From assembly GCF_002288925.2 (NCBI RefSeq), contig NW_022098069.1, positions 80,300,608 through 80,364,607 of the forward strand: a DNA stretch of 64,000 nt. The letters are read 5' to 3'. Below are positions 1-10,794 of the stretch, in pieces. The stretch comes from Delphinapterus leucas (lineage: Eukaryota; Chordata; Mammalia; Artiodactyla; Monodontidae). The notes below the pieces were generated by a model. The model had not been told where the DNA came from and searched no databases. It was given only the letters and a program-made list of their open reading frames with translations. Each line of letters opens with the position of its first letter. Positions within the stretch are counted from its first letter, which is position 1. The translations under genes and the position numbers were made by a program.

Positions 1-438
1 TGTAAATTTTGTAAATGTTACATATTGTTAAAGTGTACTGTAAAGAGAGGCAATATCTACCAGCTGTATCTATTAAAAGAATGTTTTAATTTCTTTTAAA
101 ATAAAGAACTGGGGGGGGGGGAAGAGCCCACTAATTAGTAGCACCTGAAAACTCTTTATATGGAGAAAACACATGTATTCCTAAATTGACTAAAAAGGAT
201 GTATAAGGACCATCAAACGGTCCCTTAACAGAGATCAGCAAATTTTAATAGTGACAAATCATTACAAAGTATGCATTAATTCTTTTTAAGCACACTCTTT
301 ATTTTTATGAGACAATTATATAAAACAGATTTTTTAATATTCATTAATTTAAATAGAAGCATATATGGGAGTGATTGAAACAATTCTCTTTTGGAAGAGA
401 GCTGAGGGAATCAGGTAACTACAAAAAAATATGCTCTC
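1..438. other. Unassigned AT-rich sequence
   Basis: I see no recognisable repeat or coding signal here. The only local feature is an oligo-G run of about 12 bases near 110-121. It could be intergenic or deep intronic sequence. Confidence 0.5.
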
Positions 439-656
439 AGGATGTGTCCTGGGCATGGGCTCCAGCGCCCTACTGTCTGAGTTTATCCCCTGGCTCAGCC
501 ACTGACTCTAACCTGGTTAAGGCTTCCAACCTCTAACCTTTTTCATGTGTAAAATGGGAGTCATAACAGTATCTACCTTATAGAATTTCTCTGAGAATTA
601 AAGTTAGAGGCTTTAAAGCAATACACATAATAACTGCTGAATATGTTTAACTATTA
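439..656 (+). repeat. MIR SINE remnant
   Basis: The order of blocks follows the MIR consensus: a tRNA-like part with 'tggctcagccactgactc', then a CORE part with 'tgtaaaatgggagtcataa', 'tatctaccttatagaatt' and 'gagaattaaagttagaggc', then a tail with 'taaagcaatacacataataa'. MIR is an ancient mammalian tRNA-derived SINE. This copy is heavily diverged and has no visible target-site duplication, as expected for its age. The family call rests on consensus recall. Confidence 0.8.
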
Positions 657-980
657 TTATTGACAGTTACTTCCTGGTTATTAAATTTAAATGATCAGCC
701 ATGCATAAGATTGTTCAGTTTACAGAAAGAAGTAACCAAAAGCAATAATGAGTGAATTAATAATCAAATGCATTGATGAAGGAAACCATGTAGAAATACA
801 GAAAGACCCATGTAGAAGGGATAAATAAAATATTTCAGAAAAGAAAAAAAAAGTGATAATTGCATTTTTCTCCAACTCTGTTTCCCAAATAACATTTATT
901 TGGGGAGTGACCTTTGTTTTGGTAAAGGTACCCCACAATCATTGTCCAGGACATAGCCTGGCTCTAAAGGGCTAAGATCA
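657..980. other. Unassigned sequence
   Basis: AT-rich, with an A run near 842-851 and no recognised repeat. A minus-strand open frame of 72 codons (720-938) has low-complexity hydrophobic content, and I consider it chance. Confidence 0.45.
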
Positions 981-1055
981 GGGGTGGTGGTGGTAGTCGT
1001 GGGGGGGGGGGAGGGGGGGGAGGGAGGGAGGGGGGGGGGGGTAGGGGGGGTAGGT
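981..1055 (+). repeat. G-rich low-complexity tract with G-quadruplex potential
   Basis: About 75 bases almost entirely of G, with short A or T interruptions. Several G runs of 7-13 (for example 1001-1011 and 1031-1041) sit close together on the plus strand. The run count far exceeds the four G3+ runs needed for an intramolecular quadruplex. There is no neighbouring promoter or gene to give it a role, and exact run lengths in such tracts are prone to assembly error. Confidence 0.85.
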
Positions 1056-1930
1056 TAGGCCTGGATTGAAGACCAACAGCCTAGTACCTTGAGTTCCCCT
1101 TTTGCTTGGTTGATCTGAAATATCTATATAATACTATTACTTGGATATTTAACAGTTTTCTTGGAAATATTTTTTGTATAGTGCCCAAAGTATCCCATCT
1201 ATTGCCATTGCCTCTGTTTTCTTTTGATGTAACCTTCTTTTTCTTTTTTTTCCATAGCCTCCTTGTTTTTTGGCACAATGAGATGTTTCAGCCAGTTGTC
1301 TATATTTCCTCCTGCAGCTTTTACTGCTCTTTTTATCAGTGAAAGGTATTTAGAGAAATCATAATCTGGATGCCACTCGGTGGTGGCCACCTCTTGGTCT
1401 TTTCAAGAGACAGAGCTAGTAAAAATTACTTTAGAAACAAAACAAATGTGTGTGTTCATAATGTATCTCCAACTTAAATTTCTATCACAGGATATTTATC
1501 TAACCTGTTTTCTTTTAAATCTATGTTCATTTTCTCTTTTACGGAAAATTTTGGTTCCAAAATAAAGTTAATGCTATTACTTCTTGACTTTATCCAATTA
1601 TAAATAAATTAGTTTCAATGTAATAACATCAACATTGTTAATAAAATAAAGCTAAATGAGTTTCAAGAATTCTTTGCAGCTCAATTTTTCCTTCAAACAT
1701 ACTGCTCTAAGTTTTTACAGAAAAAACGAATACATTATGGATTAACCTGCACAGAAAATACATTTTAAATCAATCGTGATATATAATTAGTTTTATTAGT
1801 TTTGATTTTTAGGAACTTTTTACTTTCTGATTCTGCTTTATTTTTTTTTTGATTATGTAAGATTGTTAAACGGTTGCAGATTAGAACGTATGTAACAGGG
1901 TATTTGGGTATAGGCTTGCCTTCACTCCTG
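1056..1930. other. Unassigned sequence containing a weak coding-like stretch
   Basis: No repeat family is recognised. Minus-strand 1199-1399 is the only part with protein-like composition and is annotated separately. The remainder is AT-rich with no structure that I can name. Confidence 0.4.
1199..1399 (-). pseudogene. Possible coding remnant or orphan exon, family unknown
   Basis: Minus-strand frame of about 67 codons. The first 50 residues look like a real protein: mixed charged and hydrophobic residues, including EWHPDYDFSKYLSLIKRA and NIDNWLKHLIVPK, ending in a Lys/Glu-rich run. There is no ATG at its start; an in-frame TGA lies just upstream (near 1403-1405) and a TAG ends it. A 'gaag|gttac' sequence in the Lys/Glu-rich run could be a splice donor, and 'cttgaaaag' upstream is at best a poor acceptor. 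I do not recognise the protein. It could be a fragment of a processed pseudogene, a diverged exon, or chance. No neighbouring exon is visible. Confidence 0.2.
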
Positions 1931-3330
1931 TCTCCTCCATTTTGACTCTTTCTCCCGTACAGATAATTGGAAAAAAATTAAATGCAATATTCAATATTGT
2001 GCCTTTTTCATGTATAAGTACAAGCACATCTCAGAGATATTGCAGGTTTGGTTCCAGACCACCGGAATAAAGCAAATTTTGAAATAACGCAAATCACAGG
2101 AATTTCTTGCTTTCCCAGTACATATAAAAGTTATCTTTACACTATACTGCAGTCTATTAAGTGTGCTGTAGTATTATGTGTAAAAAAATCAATGTACATA
2201 CCTCAATAAAAAATTACTTTATTGCTAAAATATGTTAACCATTATCTGAGCCTTTAGCGAGTCATGGTAGAAACATCAGAAGTCACTGATCACAGATCAC
2301 CTTAACAAATATAATAATAAAATATTGCAAGAATTACCAAAATGTGACACAGAGACACAAAGTGAGCAAGGGCTGTTGGAAAAAAAATGGCACCAATAGA
2401 CTTGCTCGGTGGAAGTTTGCCACAAATCTTTGGTTTGTAGAAAAACAAACACACGGAATCTCTAAAGTTCAGTAAAATGAGGTATGCCAGTATGTCATAG
2501 AAATCACATTTTATCACTCTCTATAGATAATATTCATTCTTTCTTATGGCTACAGTGTATCCTACTGCATTATATACAGGATATAATCATTCGATTCCCT
2601 ATTGAAAGACACTAAGTTTTTTTTCAGTCATTTCCCTTTAAGAGTATCATCATGAGTATGTCATTTCATATTTTTGCCAGTGTATCTTGGTGATAGATTC
2701 CTAGAAGTGGAATCAAAGGGTACATTCACTGTGTAATTTTGCTGATGTTGCCAACTATTCCTCCATACATGTAATGCTTTTTTTCCCAACCTCATCAGCA
2801 GTGTATGAGGCTACACGTTTCTCCTCAGCTTCATTAAATAACAAAATATTTTGTCATGCTTTTGAAATTTTACCAATGTGATGAGATTAAAATGTTTATT
2901 CATTTTCCCCTTATTGTAAGTGAGAACGAGCAATTTTTCTTATGTTTAAGGAGGGTTTTTTTTCAGTGAATGTCTAGTTTATATCATTTATTCATTATGC
3001 CACAGGTTGTTCTTCATTCCTCGACGTTTAAGAACTCTTGGTAGATTGGAATATAAACCCTAGGTCTTATAAATTGGAAATATTACACTCCAGTTTGCTG
3101 TTTGGTTTTGACTTAGCTTACTGTGTTTTTCTTACATTATTCTCCCATTAAAAACGTCACACCAATTTTCTTCTAGTTTATATATAGTTCCATTTTTCAC
3201 ATTTTATTCTCTAATCAATTTGAAATTTATCCTGGAGCGGGAAGAAAAAATGCTAAACTATCTTTTATCAAATCACTCTCCAGTTGTCATGAGATTTAAG
3301 ATCTTTTCTTTAAATATCTAAAATATGGAG
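1931..3330 (-). repeat. Old L1 (L1M/L1ME-like) ORF2 3' region, split by Tigger1
   Basis: Degenerate LINE-1 in reverse orientation. After the Tigger1 insertion (2021-2490) it continues with blocks typical of old L1 ORF2 3' ends read in reverse: 'attcctagaagtggaatc' near 2697-2714, 'cagcagtgtatgagg' near 2798, and 'tttgaaatttatcctgg' near 3219. The extent before 2018 is uncertain because that part is poorly conserved. No open frame survives. Subfamily is tentative, but the L1 assignment of 2500-3300 is secure by block order. Confidence 0.7.
2021..2490 (+). mobile_element. Non-autonomous Tigger1-type DNA transposon (MITE-like)
   Basis: Both ends match Tigger1 (Tc1/mariner superfamily, pogo-related). 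The left end 'caagcacatctcagagatat' and right end 'gaggtatgccag' are imperfect inverted termini, flanked by TA at 2019-2020 and 2491-2492, the TA target duplication expected of this superfamily. Internal blocks match Tigger1 ends ('ggtttggttccagaccacc', 'atcacagatcacc'), but the roughly 2-kb transposase region is absent. The left part runs to about 'gagcctttagcgagtca' and then joins the right part. It lies inside an old L1, so it inserted after that L1. Confidence 0.85.
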
Positions 3331-3823
3331 TTCTTTTCTTTCTGGCATATATCACAGAGATACGTTTTCCAACTATAGTTACCTTAAAGTAAAATGAGAG
3401 AACTTTAGTATAGACAGTAGAGAAACAATTTCTTTGCAGAATTCTTTTAGATATTAGCAATTTTGGAATTTTAAAGTCTTTAAAAACCTAGAGAACAATA
3501 CTTTAGTGACCTATTTTTATCAAACCTTTACAAATACCTTTGTATAAAAATGAGCTAAATGTATTCTTCTCATATTGCATCATTTTACATAATTTCTATT
3601 ATAAAAATAAGTAATTTTGGCATAAAGCATTTTGGGAGTAATCAACTGGTTCATGGCATTAGATATTATGCCGTTTGTCACAAGGTGTGAGCATTCTATA
3701 AGCATGAGTCAGCATTTTTTTATAGAGTCAATAGAGAGTTATCAGTTAAACCACATAGTTGTTTAAGAGGAAATTATTTAAAGTAACTTCTACTGTTCAG
3801 AGATTCCAGGGATCTCAAAAGTG
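3331..3823. other. Unassigned AT-rich sequence
   Basis: Nothing recognised between the old L1 and the SINE; AT-rich, with short homopolymer runs. Confidence 0.45.
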
Positions 3824-3839
3824 GCAAATTCACGTTTTT

Positions 3840-4226
3840 TTTTTTAGAAGCATATATATATATATTTTTTTTTTTAATAAATTTATTTTATTTATTTATT
3901 TATTTTGGCCGTGTTGGGTCTTCATTGCTGCACACGGGCTTTCTCTAGTTGTGGTGAGCGGGGGCTACTCTTCGTTGCGTTGCGCAGGCTTCTCATTGTG
4001 GTGACTCATTGTTGCTGAGCATGGGCCCCAGGCCCATGGGCTTCAGTAGTTGTGGCACACGGACTCAGTAGTTGTGGCTCACGAGCTCTAGAGCGCAGGC
4101 TCGGTAGTTGTGGCGCACGGGCTTAGTTGCTCCGCAGCATGTGGGATCGTCCCGGACCAGGGCTCAAACCTGTGTCCCTTGAACTGGCGGGCGGACTCCC
4201 AACCACTGCGCCACCAGGGAAGCCCC
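3840..4226 (-). mobile_element. CHR-type SINE, long form
   Basis: Reverse-oriented tRNA-derived SINE. The tRNA-like head lies at the right ('aaccactgcgccaccaggga' is the reverse of the box A region), and the 3' tail of T/A runs is at the left. The body contains the repeated 'gtagttgtggc' modules of the long CHR-2 form found in Cetartiodactyla. A possible short target duplication 'gcaaatt' is at 3824-3830 and 4227-4233. It has no protein-coding capacity. RNA polymerase III transcription from the head is expected from the family, not shown here. Confidence 0.9.
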
Positions 4227-4233
4227 GCAAATT

Positions 4234-5311
4234 TAATTTTGAAATAAATAAACTCCTATGATTTCCAATACTAGAAGAAGTTTTGCTCAACAAGTGTTCA
4301 AAGCATTTTCCTTTGATTAATTAATCAATCAATTAATTAATTAATACATCAGGTAGAAGTCCATTTTCCCAGCAATGTATTTTAGAAACAGTTTTAGAAC
4401 AGTTATAAAATAAAACTTGCAATAAAAACAGGAAAAAATGAAAAGTTATAAGAATTGAGAAAGATTTTCTATAGGTTTTTACTAATACGGTCTTTAAGCT
4501 TTTTAGGAATTGGAAATCATTTAGACCACATTCCTAAAATAAATTGAGCATCTTAAAAAAGTCAGATCTTAGTTAATCTTTCATATTTAAGTAGGCTTTG
4601 ATCTTTTTGCTCATGTTGATAAATTTAATATTCAAATGTATCACTGTTCCAATCTATTATTTCAGGCCAAATTTAACATGGCTACATCTCCCTGATTCTA
4701 CTTCATCTCAATTTACTGCCTGGCAATGATATATTTTTTCACCCTGGATGATCTTATTTTCCCACCCACAGCACAAGACTACATTGGTCACTTTATCTCT
4801 GACCTTCTTAGATTACCTGCTGATGGATGACACACTTGACTCCAATTTTTACCACATTTACAGATCATTTTATGAAGCTGTCTTAGTTTCCCAGAGAAAT
4901 GGTGAAGTTTTTTAGAGGAAGAATTAAAACAAAACTTTCTATTATAATCACATACTAGTATAAATTTAAAGTGATATTGGAGGGTATAGTTGTAAATATC
5001 TTATTTCTTTAGTTTTGGTTTTATAAGAACAAGTTTTCAAAATCAAACACAAAATCTATGGATTTATAATGAGTGTTAGTACTCCTATTGGTATACCGAG
5101 GAAAATAAAATGAAGATCAATCTTAGTCTTATACTTGGATGTATAGTCAGTGCAACAACTGTCTTTTTTTTAAAAAAAGGTGTAAAATTTGTGCTGTATA
5201 CACAATTTGAATGAAGTGGGTAGTACATACTTCAGTTTACTTATTATTTTATTAATATAATCTAGCTTGAACTGCATTCTAATATATTGAGTATAGAACT
5301 GACTTCCGTTT
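4234..5311. other. Unassigned sequence with an ATTA-type simple repeat
   Basis: No gene or recognised interspersed repeat. The simple repeat of 'attaatta'/'atcaatca' units at about 4315-4345 stands out. The rest is ordinary AT-rich non-coding sequence. Confidence 0.45.
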
Positions 5312-5319
5312 TCTTTACT

Positions 5320-5533
5320 TTTTATTTATTTATTTTTTTTGTGGTAAGCAGGCCTCTCACTGTTGTGGCCTCTCCCGTTGCGGAGCACAGACTCCGGACG
5401 CGCAGGCTCAGCGGCCATGGCTCACGGGCCCAGCCGCTCCGCGGCATGTGGGATCTTTCCGGACCGGGGCACGAGCCCGTGTCCCCTGCATCAGCAGGCA
5501 GACTCTCAACCACTGTGCCACCAGGGAAGCCCA
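5320..5533 (-). mobile_element. CHR-type SINE, short cetacean form
   Basis: Reverse-oriented, about 210 bp. It carries the short-form signature ('tgttgtggcctctcccgtt', 'cagcggccatggctcacg') that distinguishes it from the long CHR-2 form. The head is at the right with 'ccaccagggaagccc', and the tail is at the left as T-rich (ttta)n sequence. Target duplication 'tctttact' at 5312-5319 and 5534-5541. It accounts for the open frames on both strands here. Confidence 0.95.
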
Positions 5534-5541
5534 TCTTTACT

Positions 5542-6146
5542 AATTTTTGATGTGTTTAATAATATTTAAGGTTTTATAAAAAACATGCAAACTATCATGA
5601 AATTATGTTTATAGTTATATAGTTATAAATATAAGCAGAGAAATGGAAATGAGATTTTTGTGTATTGCTACTTATGAACTGTTTATAATAATTCTGATTT
5701 TATTGAGAGAAGCTTCTCTCTCCACACAAAATTGTGATTAAAGCCAAAGAAGCTATTACATACAGTACATGATCTAGGTAGAAGTGTACCAAACTAAATT
5801 ATCAGAACGTGTGAAGATTAGCTATGATGTCTGTTTTTCTTTTCTTTTTCACATTGTCTATATACCCACACACACATATATGGGAAAAGACTTTTTGAAA
5901 TATTTAATATTCAAGACAAAATGTTATATGTCATAAAGCAAAGGGACACGTGTTGATATTCTATAATTTAGCTTGTGCATATTACCTTTCTTAAACTCAG
6001 GATTCATTTTTTAAATGTAACTATATATTTAATTATTACCAATATAAAGGCTTAGGATATTTCCTTTAATTATGGGTTAGGTAAGTACATATTTGCCACA
6101 GTGCTTAAATCGTGACCCTGGTGGTAAGTTGTTTAGCGACTGACAT
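5542..6146. other. Unassigned AT-rich sequence
   Basis: Lies between two short-form SINEs. No gene or recognised repeat, apart from a short CA/TA-rich bit near 5865-5882. Confidence 0.45.
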
Positions 6147-6158
6147 TGTACACAATAT

Positions 6159-6363
6159 ATTTTTTTTTTTTGCGGTATGTGGGCCTCTCACTGTTGTGGC
6201 CTCTCCCATTGCAGAGCACAGACTCCGGATGCGCAGGCACAGCGGCCATGGCTCACGGGCCTAGCCGCTCCGCGGCATGTGGGATCTTCCCGGACCGGGG
6301 CACGAACCCATGTCCCCTGCATCGGCAGGCAGACTCTCAACCACTGTGCCACCAGCGAAGCCC
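6159..6363 (-). mobile_element. CHR-type SINE, short cetacean form
   Basis: Reverse-oriented copy with the same body as the element at 5320. Target duplication of 12 bp at 6147-6158 and 6364-6375 ('tgtacacaatat' versus 'tgtgcacaatat', one difference). The poly-T at about 6160-6171 is the reversed A tail. The short tail and the near-perfect duplication indicate a moderately recent insertion. Confidence 0.95.
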
Positions 6364-6375
6364 TGTGCACAATAT

Positions 6376-7440
6376 TTGACTTTCTTCAGTAACTTAAAAA
6401 GTATTTTAGGTAGAATGGGCATATGATATGCAAAAAAATGTATACATATTCATAAGTTTCAGGAAATAATATAGCAAATGTGTGTGGGCAACAGTGGGTG
6501 TTATTATGATGATTTTGCATTTTCACACTGTTTAAAATAGCCCTCAGTAATTTTATACACCCATGGAAACAATACTTATCTTTCTAAGACACTGATATGA
6601 TCAAATTCATTGAGAGGTAACTTCTTACCTGTTCATATTCCATTAATTCTGATAAATTAATATTACTTCCAAAGATGCAATTTACAAGAATGGAACACTA
6701 GGGAAAACAAAACAGTTACACCTAGGGATTGAAGATCACAGAGCATGAGTTCATTATGCTCTCCACAGTCTCCCTATCACTTCCTCCCTCAATTCCAACC
6801 AATAGCCACCATATCAAACTTTTGTTTTTGGAAAATCAACCTGTTTCTTTTTTTTAAAGCCACTTGTCATTGAGTAGGCCACTTAAAATTAGACAAAAAT
6901 ATATAAAAATATTCATCCCCTTTTTGAAAAATTAAAGCAATAAGTAAGTCTTCTGTCAAATGCAACTGACATATTGAGGCTTCCTCAGCACTGTGGTGGC
7001 ATGTAAGTTGCCAACATACAAATATATCCAGGTACAGTATAAATATAGGTAGCCTTTCTATGACTATATTATTTTAGATAAGATGATATATTAAGCATGT
7101 GAAATATAGATTTTGCAGGTGAGGAATCTAATCACCCATGGCAGCTGTCATATTCAGAGCACCATATGAGAGGTGGGAGAAAAGTACAAGTGCCAGGGAA
7201 AGGAAGGTCCTTTTAAGTATCAAGATTTCTCCAACAGATGGCTTGATAGCTTATTTTTTATATTCTATTGGTTCTAATTTTCACCATAGTAAATATATTT
7301 TAATAATGCACCGTATGTCAAATTAATTTGTTGCAGAAATCAAATGATGGAAAGTAGGTTTACAAAATTATAAATATAGAACTGAACAGTATTCTTCTTG
7401 GTTCTATGTCATACTGAAAGTCAATGGTTTGAGTTGAATT
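6376..7440. other. Unassigned sequence
   Basis: No recognised repeat or gene. A 62-codon plus-strand frame at 7138-7326 has no recognisable features and is probably chance. Confidence 0.4.
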
Positions 7441-8412
7441 TCTATCCTATAGGATAGTGTAGATATGAGATTTGGGGAAAAGGCAGAATGAAGATCAAGG
7501 GGAATATAAAAAATGATTATCAAAGAAACTGGCCTGCTGAAAGAGCTCCCAATGGCCAAAGCTAGAACAATTGAAGCTACAAAATTAATAAGGTAAGTCT
7601 GGATTATAACCCAAACTATGAAAGAAATATATACAAGTCCATACTTATATTAATAAATGATTAAATAAATAAAACAGTGGACAAATGTCCTATGCAGAAG
7701 AATTACAAACAAAGTATGTAGATATTCTACCTTACAGGTGGTGGAGTTTAATTCCAGTCACCAACCCCTACGCCCCTTTATCCACCCTACCCTCCACCCT
7801 TCCACACCCCAGGGTGTTCTACACTTAGTGACTTGCTTCTAAAAACAGGACAAGGAAGCAAAAAATAGTAATGTTACAATGAAGGAGCCTGGCAAACACC
7901 TCCTTAACCAAATGATGACTGTTAAAACCTCAGCAGTGAGATCATGTGGATATTAAGACCCTGTGATAGATGCAGTGAGAAAGCATCCTGGTATCCTTTT
8001 GAAAAACCCGTTGCCCTAGCTAATTGAAAAAAATAAAGCAAAATCAAATTGGGGACATTCTACAGAATACTTCAGTACTCAGTACTCCTCAAAACTATCA
8101 AGACAATGGAAAACAGTGAAAGAGTCAGAAACTGACCCAGACCAGAGGAGACCTGAGGGACAAGACAAATAATTGCAAGGTGGCACCTGGATCAGACCCA
8201 GGAACGGAAAGAGGACCTTAACTGGAAAGCTGATGAAACTCAGACAAGGCTGGATTTTAGAGTATAGTAATGCGCCCATGTTGCTTTTTCGGTTTTGAAA
8301 AACACATCATGTATGTAAGATGTTAAAAATAGGCGGGGAGGAGCAATGTAAGCAAATTCTCTGGATGTATTTGTAACTTTTCATTAAATCTAAAATTATC
8401 CCAAAATAAAGT
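7441..8412 (+). repeat. Old L1 (L1M-like) 3' UTR remnant
   Basis: The right-hand part follows the 3' UTR of old L1M elements in block order: 'gaggagacctgagggacaag', 'ggtggcacctggatcagac', 'catcatgtatgtaagatg', 'tttgtaacttttcattaaat' and 'ctaaaattatcccaaaata', ending just before a GTT simple repeat. The left boundary is a guess because the 5' part of this UTR is variable. There is no open frame of note; the minus-strand frame at 8079-8279 is a shadow. Confidence 0.6.
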
Positions 8413-8430
8413 TGTTGTTGTTGTTTTTAA
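8409..8430 (+). repeat. (GTT)n simple repeat
   Basis: Short run of GTT units directly after the 3' end of the old L1, probably grown from its tail. Confidence 0.75.
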
Positions 8431-8734
8431 AGAAATCTGGCCTAGGCCTGAAAAAAGTTTTACTGCCATGATTAACCAAAAAAAATTTTTTAAAGAGTGA
8501 GAAAAACATTTTAGGTTAAGGAGTCTGAAGAGTTGTCATTATAATTGACAACTAATTATAATGCATAATTATGTTTATCTTAGATTAACAAAACAGTCTA
8601 AGAATTATAAAGGGTATTATTGTGAAAATATGAAAATTTGAATAAGGATCTTATATAACATTATTATATTATATAACATTATTTTATCAAAGTTAAACTT
8701 ATTGAGTTTGATAATATTATTTTGGTTATAAAGA

Positions 8735-8940
8735 GGATTACCAGGGTTTTCTGAAAATGCATGCTGAATTATTTAGGAGTGAAATGTCATGATGTCTATA
8801 ACTTACTCTCACTTTGTTTGGCAAATAATATAAAGAGAGAGATAGATGGATAGATCCATAGATAAATCATATTTGGATACAGATAGAAGGGTAAAGCAAA
8901 TAAAGTTGAATGTTAAAACTTATTAAATCTTTGATTTAGG
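8735..8940 (+). repeat. Old L1 (L1M-like) 3' end
   Basis: Contains 'aaaatgcatgctgaattatt', 'gtgaaatgtcatgatgtct' and an AGA/GATA-rich stretch, in the order found at the 3' ends of old L1M elements. A similar piece recurs at 57345-57570. Boundaries are approximate. Confidence 0.55.
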
Positions 8941-8970
8941 TTTTGTCTTTAAGTAAATTTAAAAAATATA

Positions 8971-9327
8971 TTGGGGGCTTCCCTGGTGGCACAGTGGTTG
9001 AAAGTCCGCCTACCGATGCAGGGGACACGGGTTCGTGCCCCGGTCCGGGAGGATCCCACATGCCGTGGAGCGGCTGGGCCCGTGAGCCATGGCCGCTGAG
9101 CCTGCGCGTCTGGAGCCTGTGCTCCGCAACGGGAGAGGCCACAACAGTGAGAGGCCCACGTACCGCAAAACAAACAAACAAACAAAAAACAAAAAAAAAG
9201 AGAAGCCACCGCAATGAGAAGCCTGCGCACTGCAACGAAGAGTAGTCCCTGCTCGCCACAGCTAGAGAAAGCCCATGCCCAGCAATAAAGACCCAATGCA
9301 GCCAAAAGTAAATAAACAAATAACTTT
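8971..9327 (+). mobile_element. Chimeric CHR-type SINE: short-form body joined to long-form 3' part
   Basis: Starts as a standard short-form SINE at about 8974 ('ggggcttccctggtggcaca') and runs through the complete short body to an A-rich internal stretch at 9167-9199. Without any 5' part of a second element it then continues as the last ~130 bases of the long CHR-2 form ('agaagccaccgcaatgagaa' to 'gcagccaaaagtaaata'). The whole composite, not either half, is flanked by an approximate duplication: 'atttaaaaaatata' at 8957-8970 and 'atttaaaaaaatata' at 9328-9342, one A apart. That suggests one insertion of a hybrid RNA, or later conversion of the 5' part. The duplication is AT-rich, which limits its weight. 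Confidence 0.8.
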
Positions 9328-9342
9328 ATTTAAAAAAATATA

Positions 9343-9790
9343 AAAATAAAATAAAACACCTCCTTAAACTGACCTCTTTGTGAAATAGGGAGAGAAAAAT
9401 TGAGAGCATGAGAGAGAAAGAGGTAAGCGTTTATAAACAGGAAAAGAAAGTGTACTATGTAGAAGTTGAAACAAGAAGGGGTGAATTAATAAGTGTGGAT
9501 GGGAAACTCCCAAGACAATGTGGTGACTGATGCCTGGGGCGCAGGGAGCACCGTTAGGCCCAAACAGGGAGAAAAATACTTCTCTTTCTGAGACAGGAAG
9601 GAAGACCACAGCGCTGAGGGCTATGCAGATAATCGACGTCATACTAAGGCAGCTGGGAAGGAAGAGGCATAATTTTCATGCTCTGTGGATAGCATGATAT
9701 TGCACAACTGTCCATTAATAAGAGGTATTCTTTTACTTTGCTGTCCGAAGAAAAGAGTTGTGCGTTTCTCATTTTATAGTTGTGAAGTCC
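9343..9790. other. Unassigned sequence
   Basis: Purine-rich (many gag/gaa) but with no recognised family. Open frames on both strands have no recognisable protein features. Confidence 0.4.
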
Positions 9791-10115
9791 TTCTTTCTTT
9801 GAAGTCAAGGTGGTTGTTCCAGGTCTCCTTCCTGATATTGGTTATTCTCTTAATATTGAAATTTCTGAATTATAGCTTATGTTATACAATTTTCTGTACA
9901 TACTCAATGTTAAGTTTTTAAGATCTACCCTCATTGACACATTAACATTTAATTTAATGAAGTAAAAAAAGTTTTTTTTCAGTCTTCTACCGATGAACAC
10001 TTAGGTCATTTTAATTTTTTCCTATCATAAACAATGCTGAAATAAATGTGTTCTGGTATACGGTATAAAATTTCCCTGCGATAAAACCAAAAATCACAAT
10101 CTCTGTGCCCTAAAG
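9791..10115 (-). repeat. Old L1 ORF2 3' fragment
   Basis: The segment 'accgatgaacacttaggtca' followed by 'catctataaacaatgctg'-like sequence (read as 'cctatcataaacaatgctga') is the reverse of the conserved ORF2 C-terminal region in L1. The part before 9950 is assigned only by continuity and is weak. Confidence 0.5.
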
Positions 10116-10249
10116 TAGGATTAAGTTTCAGCAAATGTCCTTTCCTTTTCCTTGGGCTAAGGTTTCAAAGTTCTGTTTTATTTTTCAATTTGCCCTGTTT
10201 CAGAACATACTTTCAACCGACAACTTCCTAAAGGTAGGTACAATGCTAA

Positions 10250-10794
10250 GTATAATTGAAACTACAATGAGAAAAAGGGCACAGTGCACAAAGCTTCATG
10301 TTTTAAGAGAGACTATGACAGGTGCTAGAAAAAAATTACCACCTGACATAGATACCCAACAGCTGGAGAGATTTTAAATTCCAACCAGAGGAACAGGGTG
10401 ACTTTATGAGTATTGTGGTCCTTGAGCTTAACTTTAGAAGATCATAGTGATTTCAATAGAAAAATAAGGGAAGAAAAATGCTACAAGTCAAATGAGGGAA
10501 AAAATGCTAAAGTATGTTCAAGAATAGTGAATTAATGGATTATTCTGGATGGAGCATAAAAGTTGTGAAGAGTAGTTTTAGAAGATAAAGCTGTAAAGGT
10601 ATGCTGTAACCAGTTCATACAAGTCCTTAAATACAATGCCAAGGGTATTATAATTTATTCTGGAGGGAATAGAGAACAATTAAAGCAATAGAGTAAAGTG
10701 ACTTGAGTTGTAACAAATATGCTTTTGGCTCTAAATGAGGCCCACGTAAACCAACTTAATATTTAAGAAGACTAAATGGAAGTGATTCATTTTA
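10250..10794 (+). repeat. Ancient interspersed repeat, family not named (part 1)
   Basis: Blocks such as 'gaacagggtgactttatgag', 'agtccttaaatacaatgcca', 'gggtattataatttattctg' and 'gagtaaagtgacttgag' follow the order of a very old, widespread mammalian repeat whose name I cannot give with confidence. It seems to resume after two L1 insertions, at about 12060-12660. Heavily diverged. Confidence 0.35.

Noticed and set aside
8936..9319. 127-codon minus-strand and 100-codon plus-strand open frames
   Set aside because: Both are translations of the chimeric SINE.
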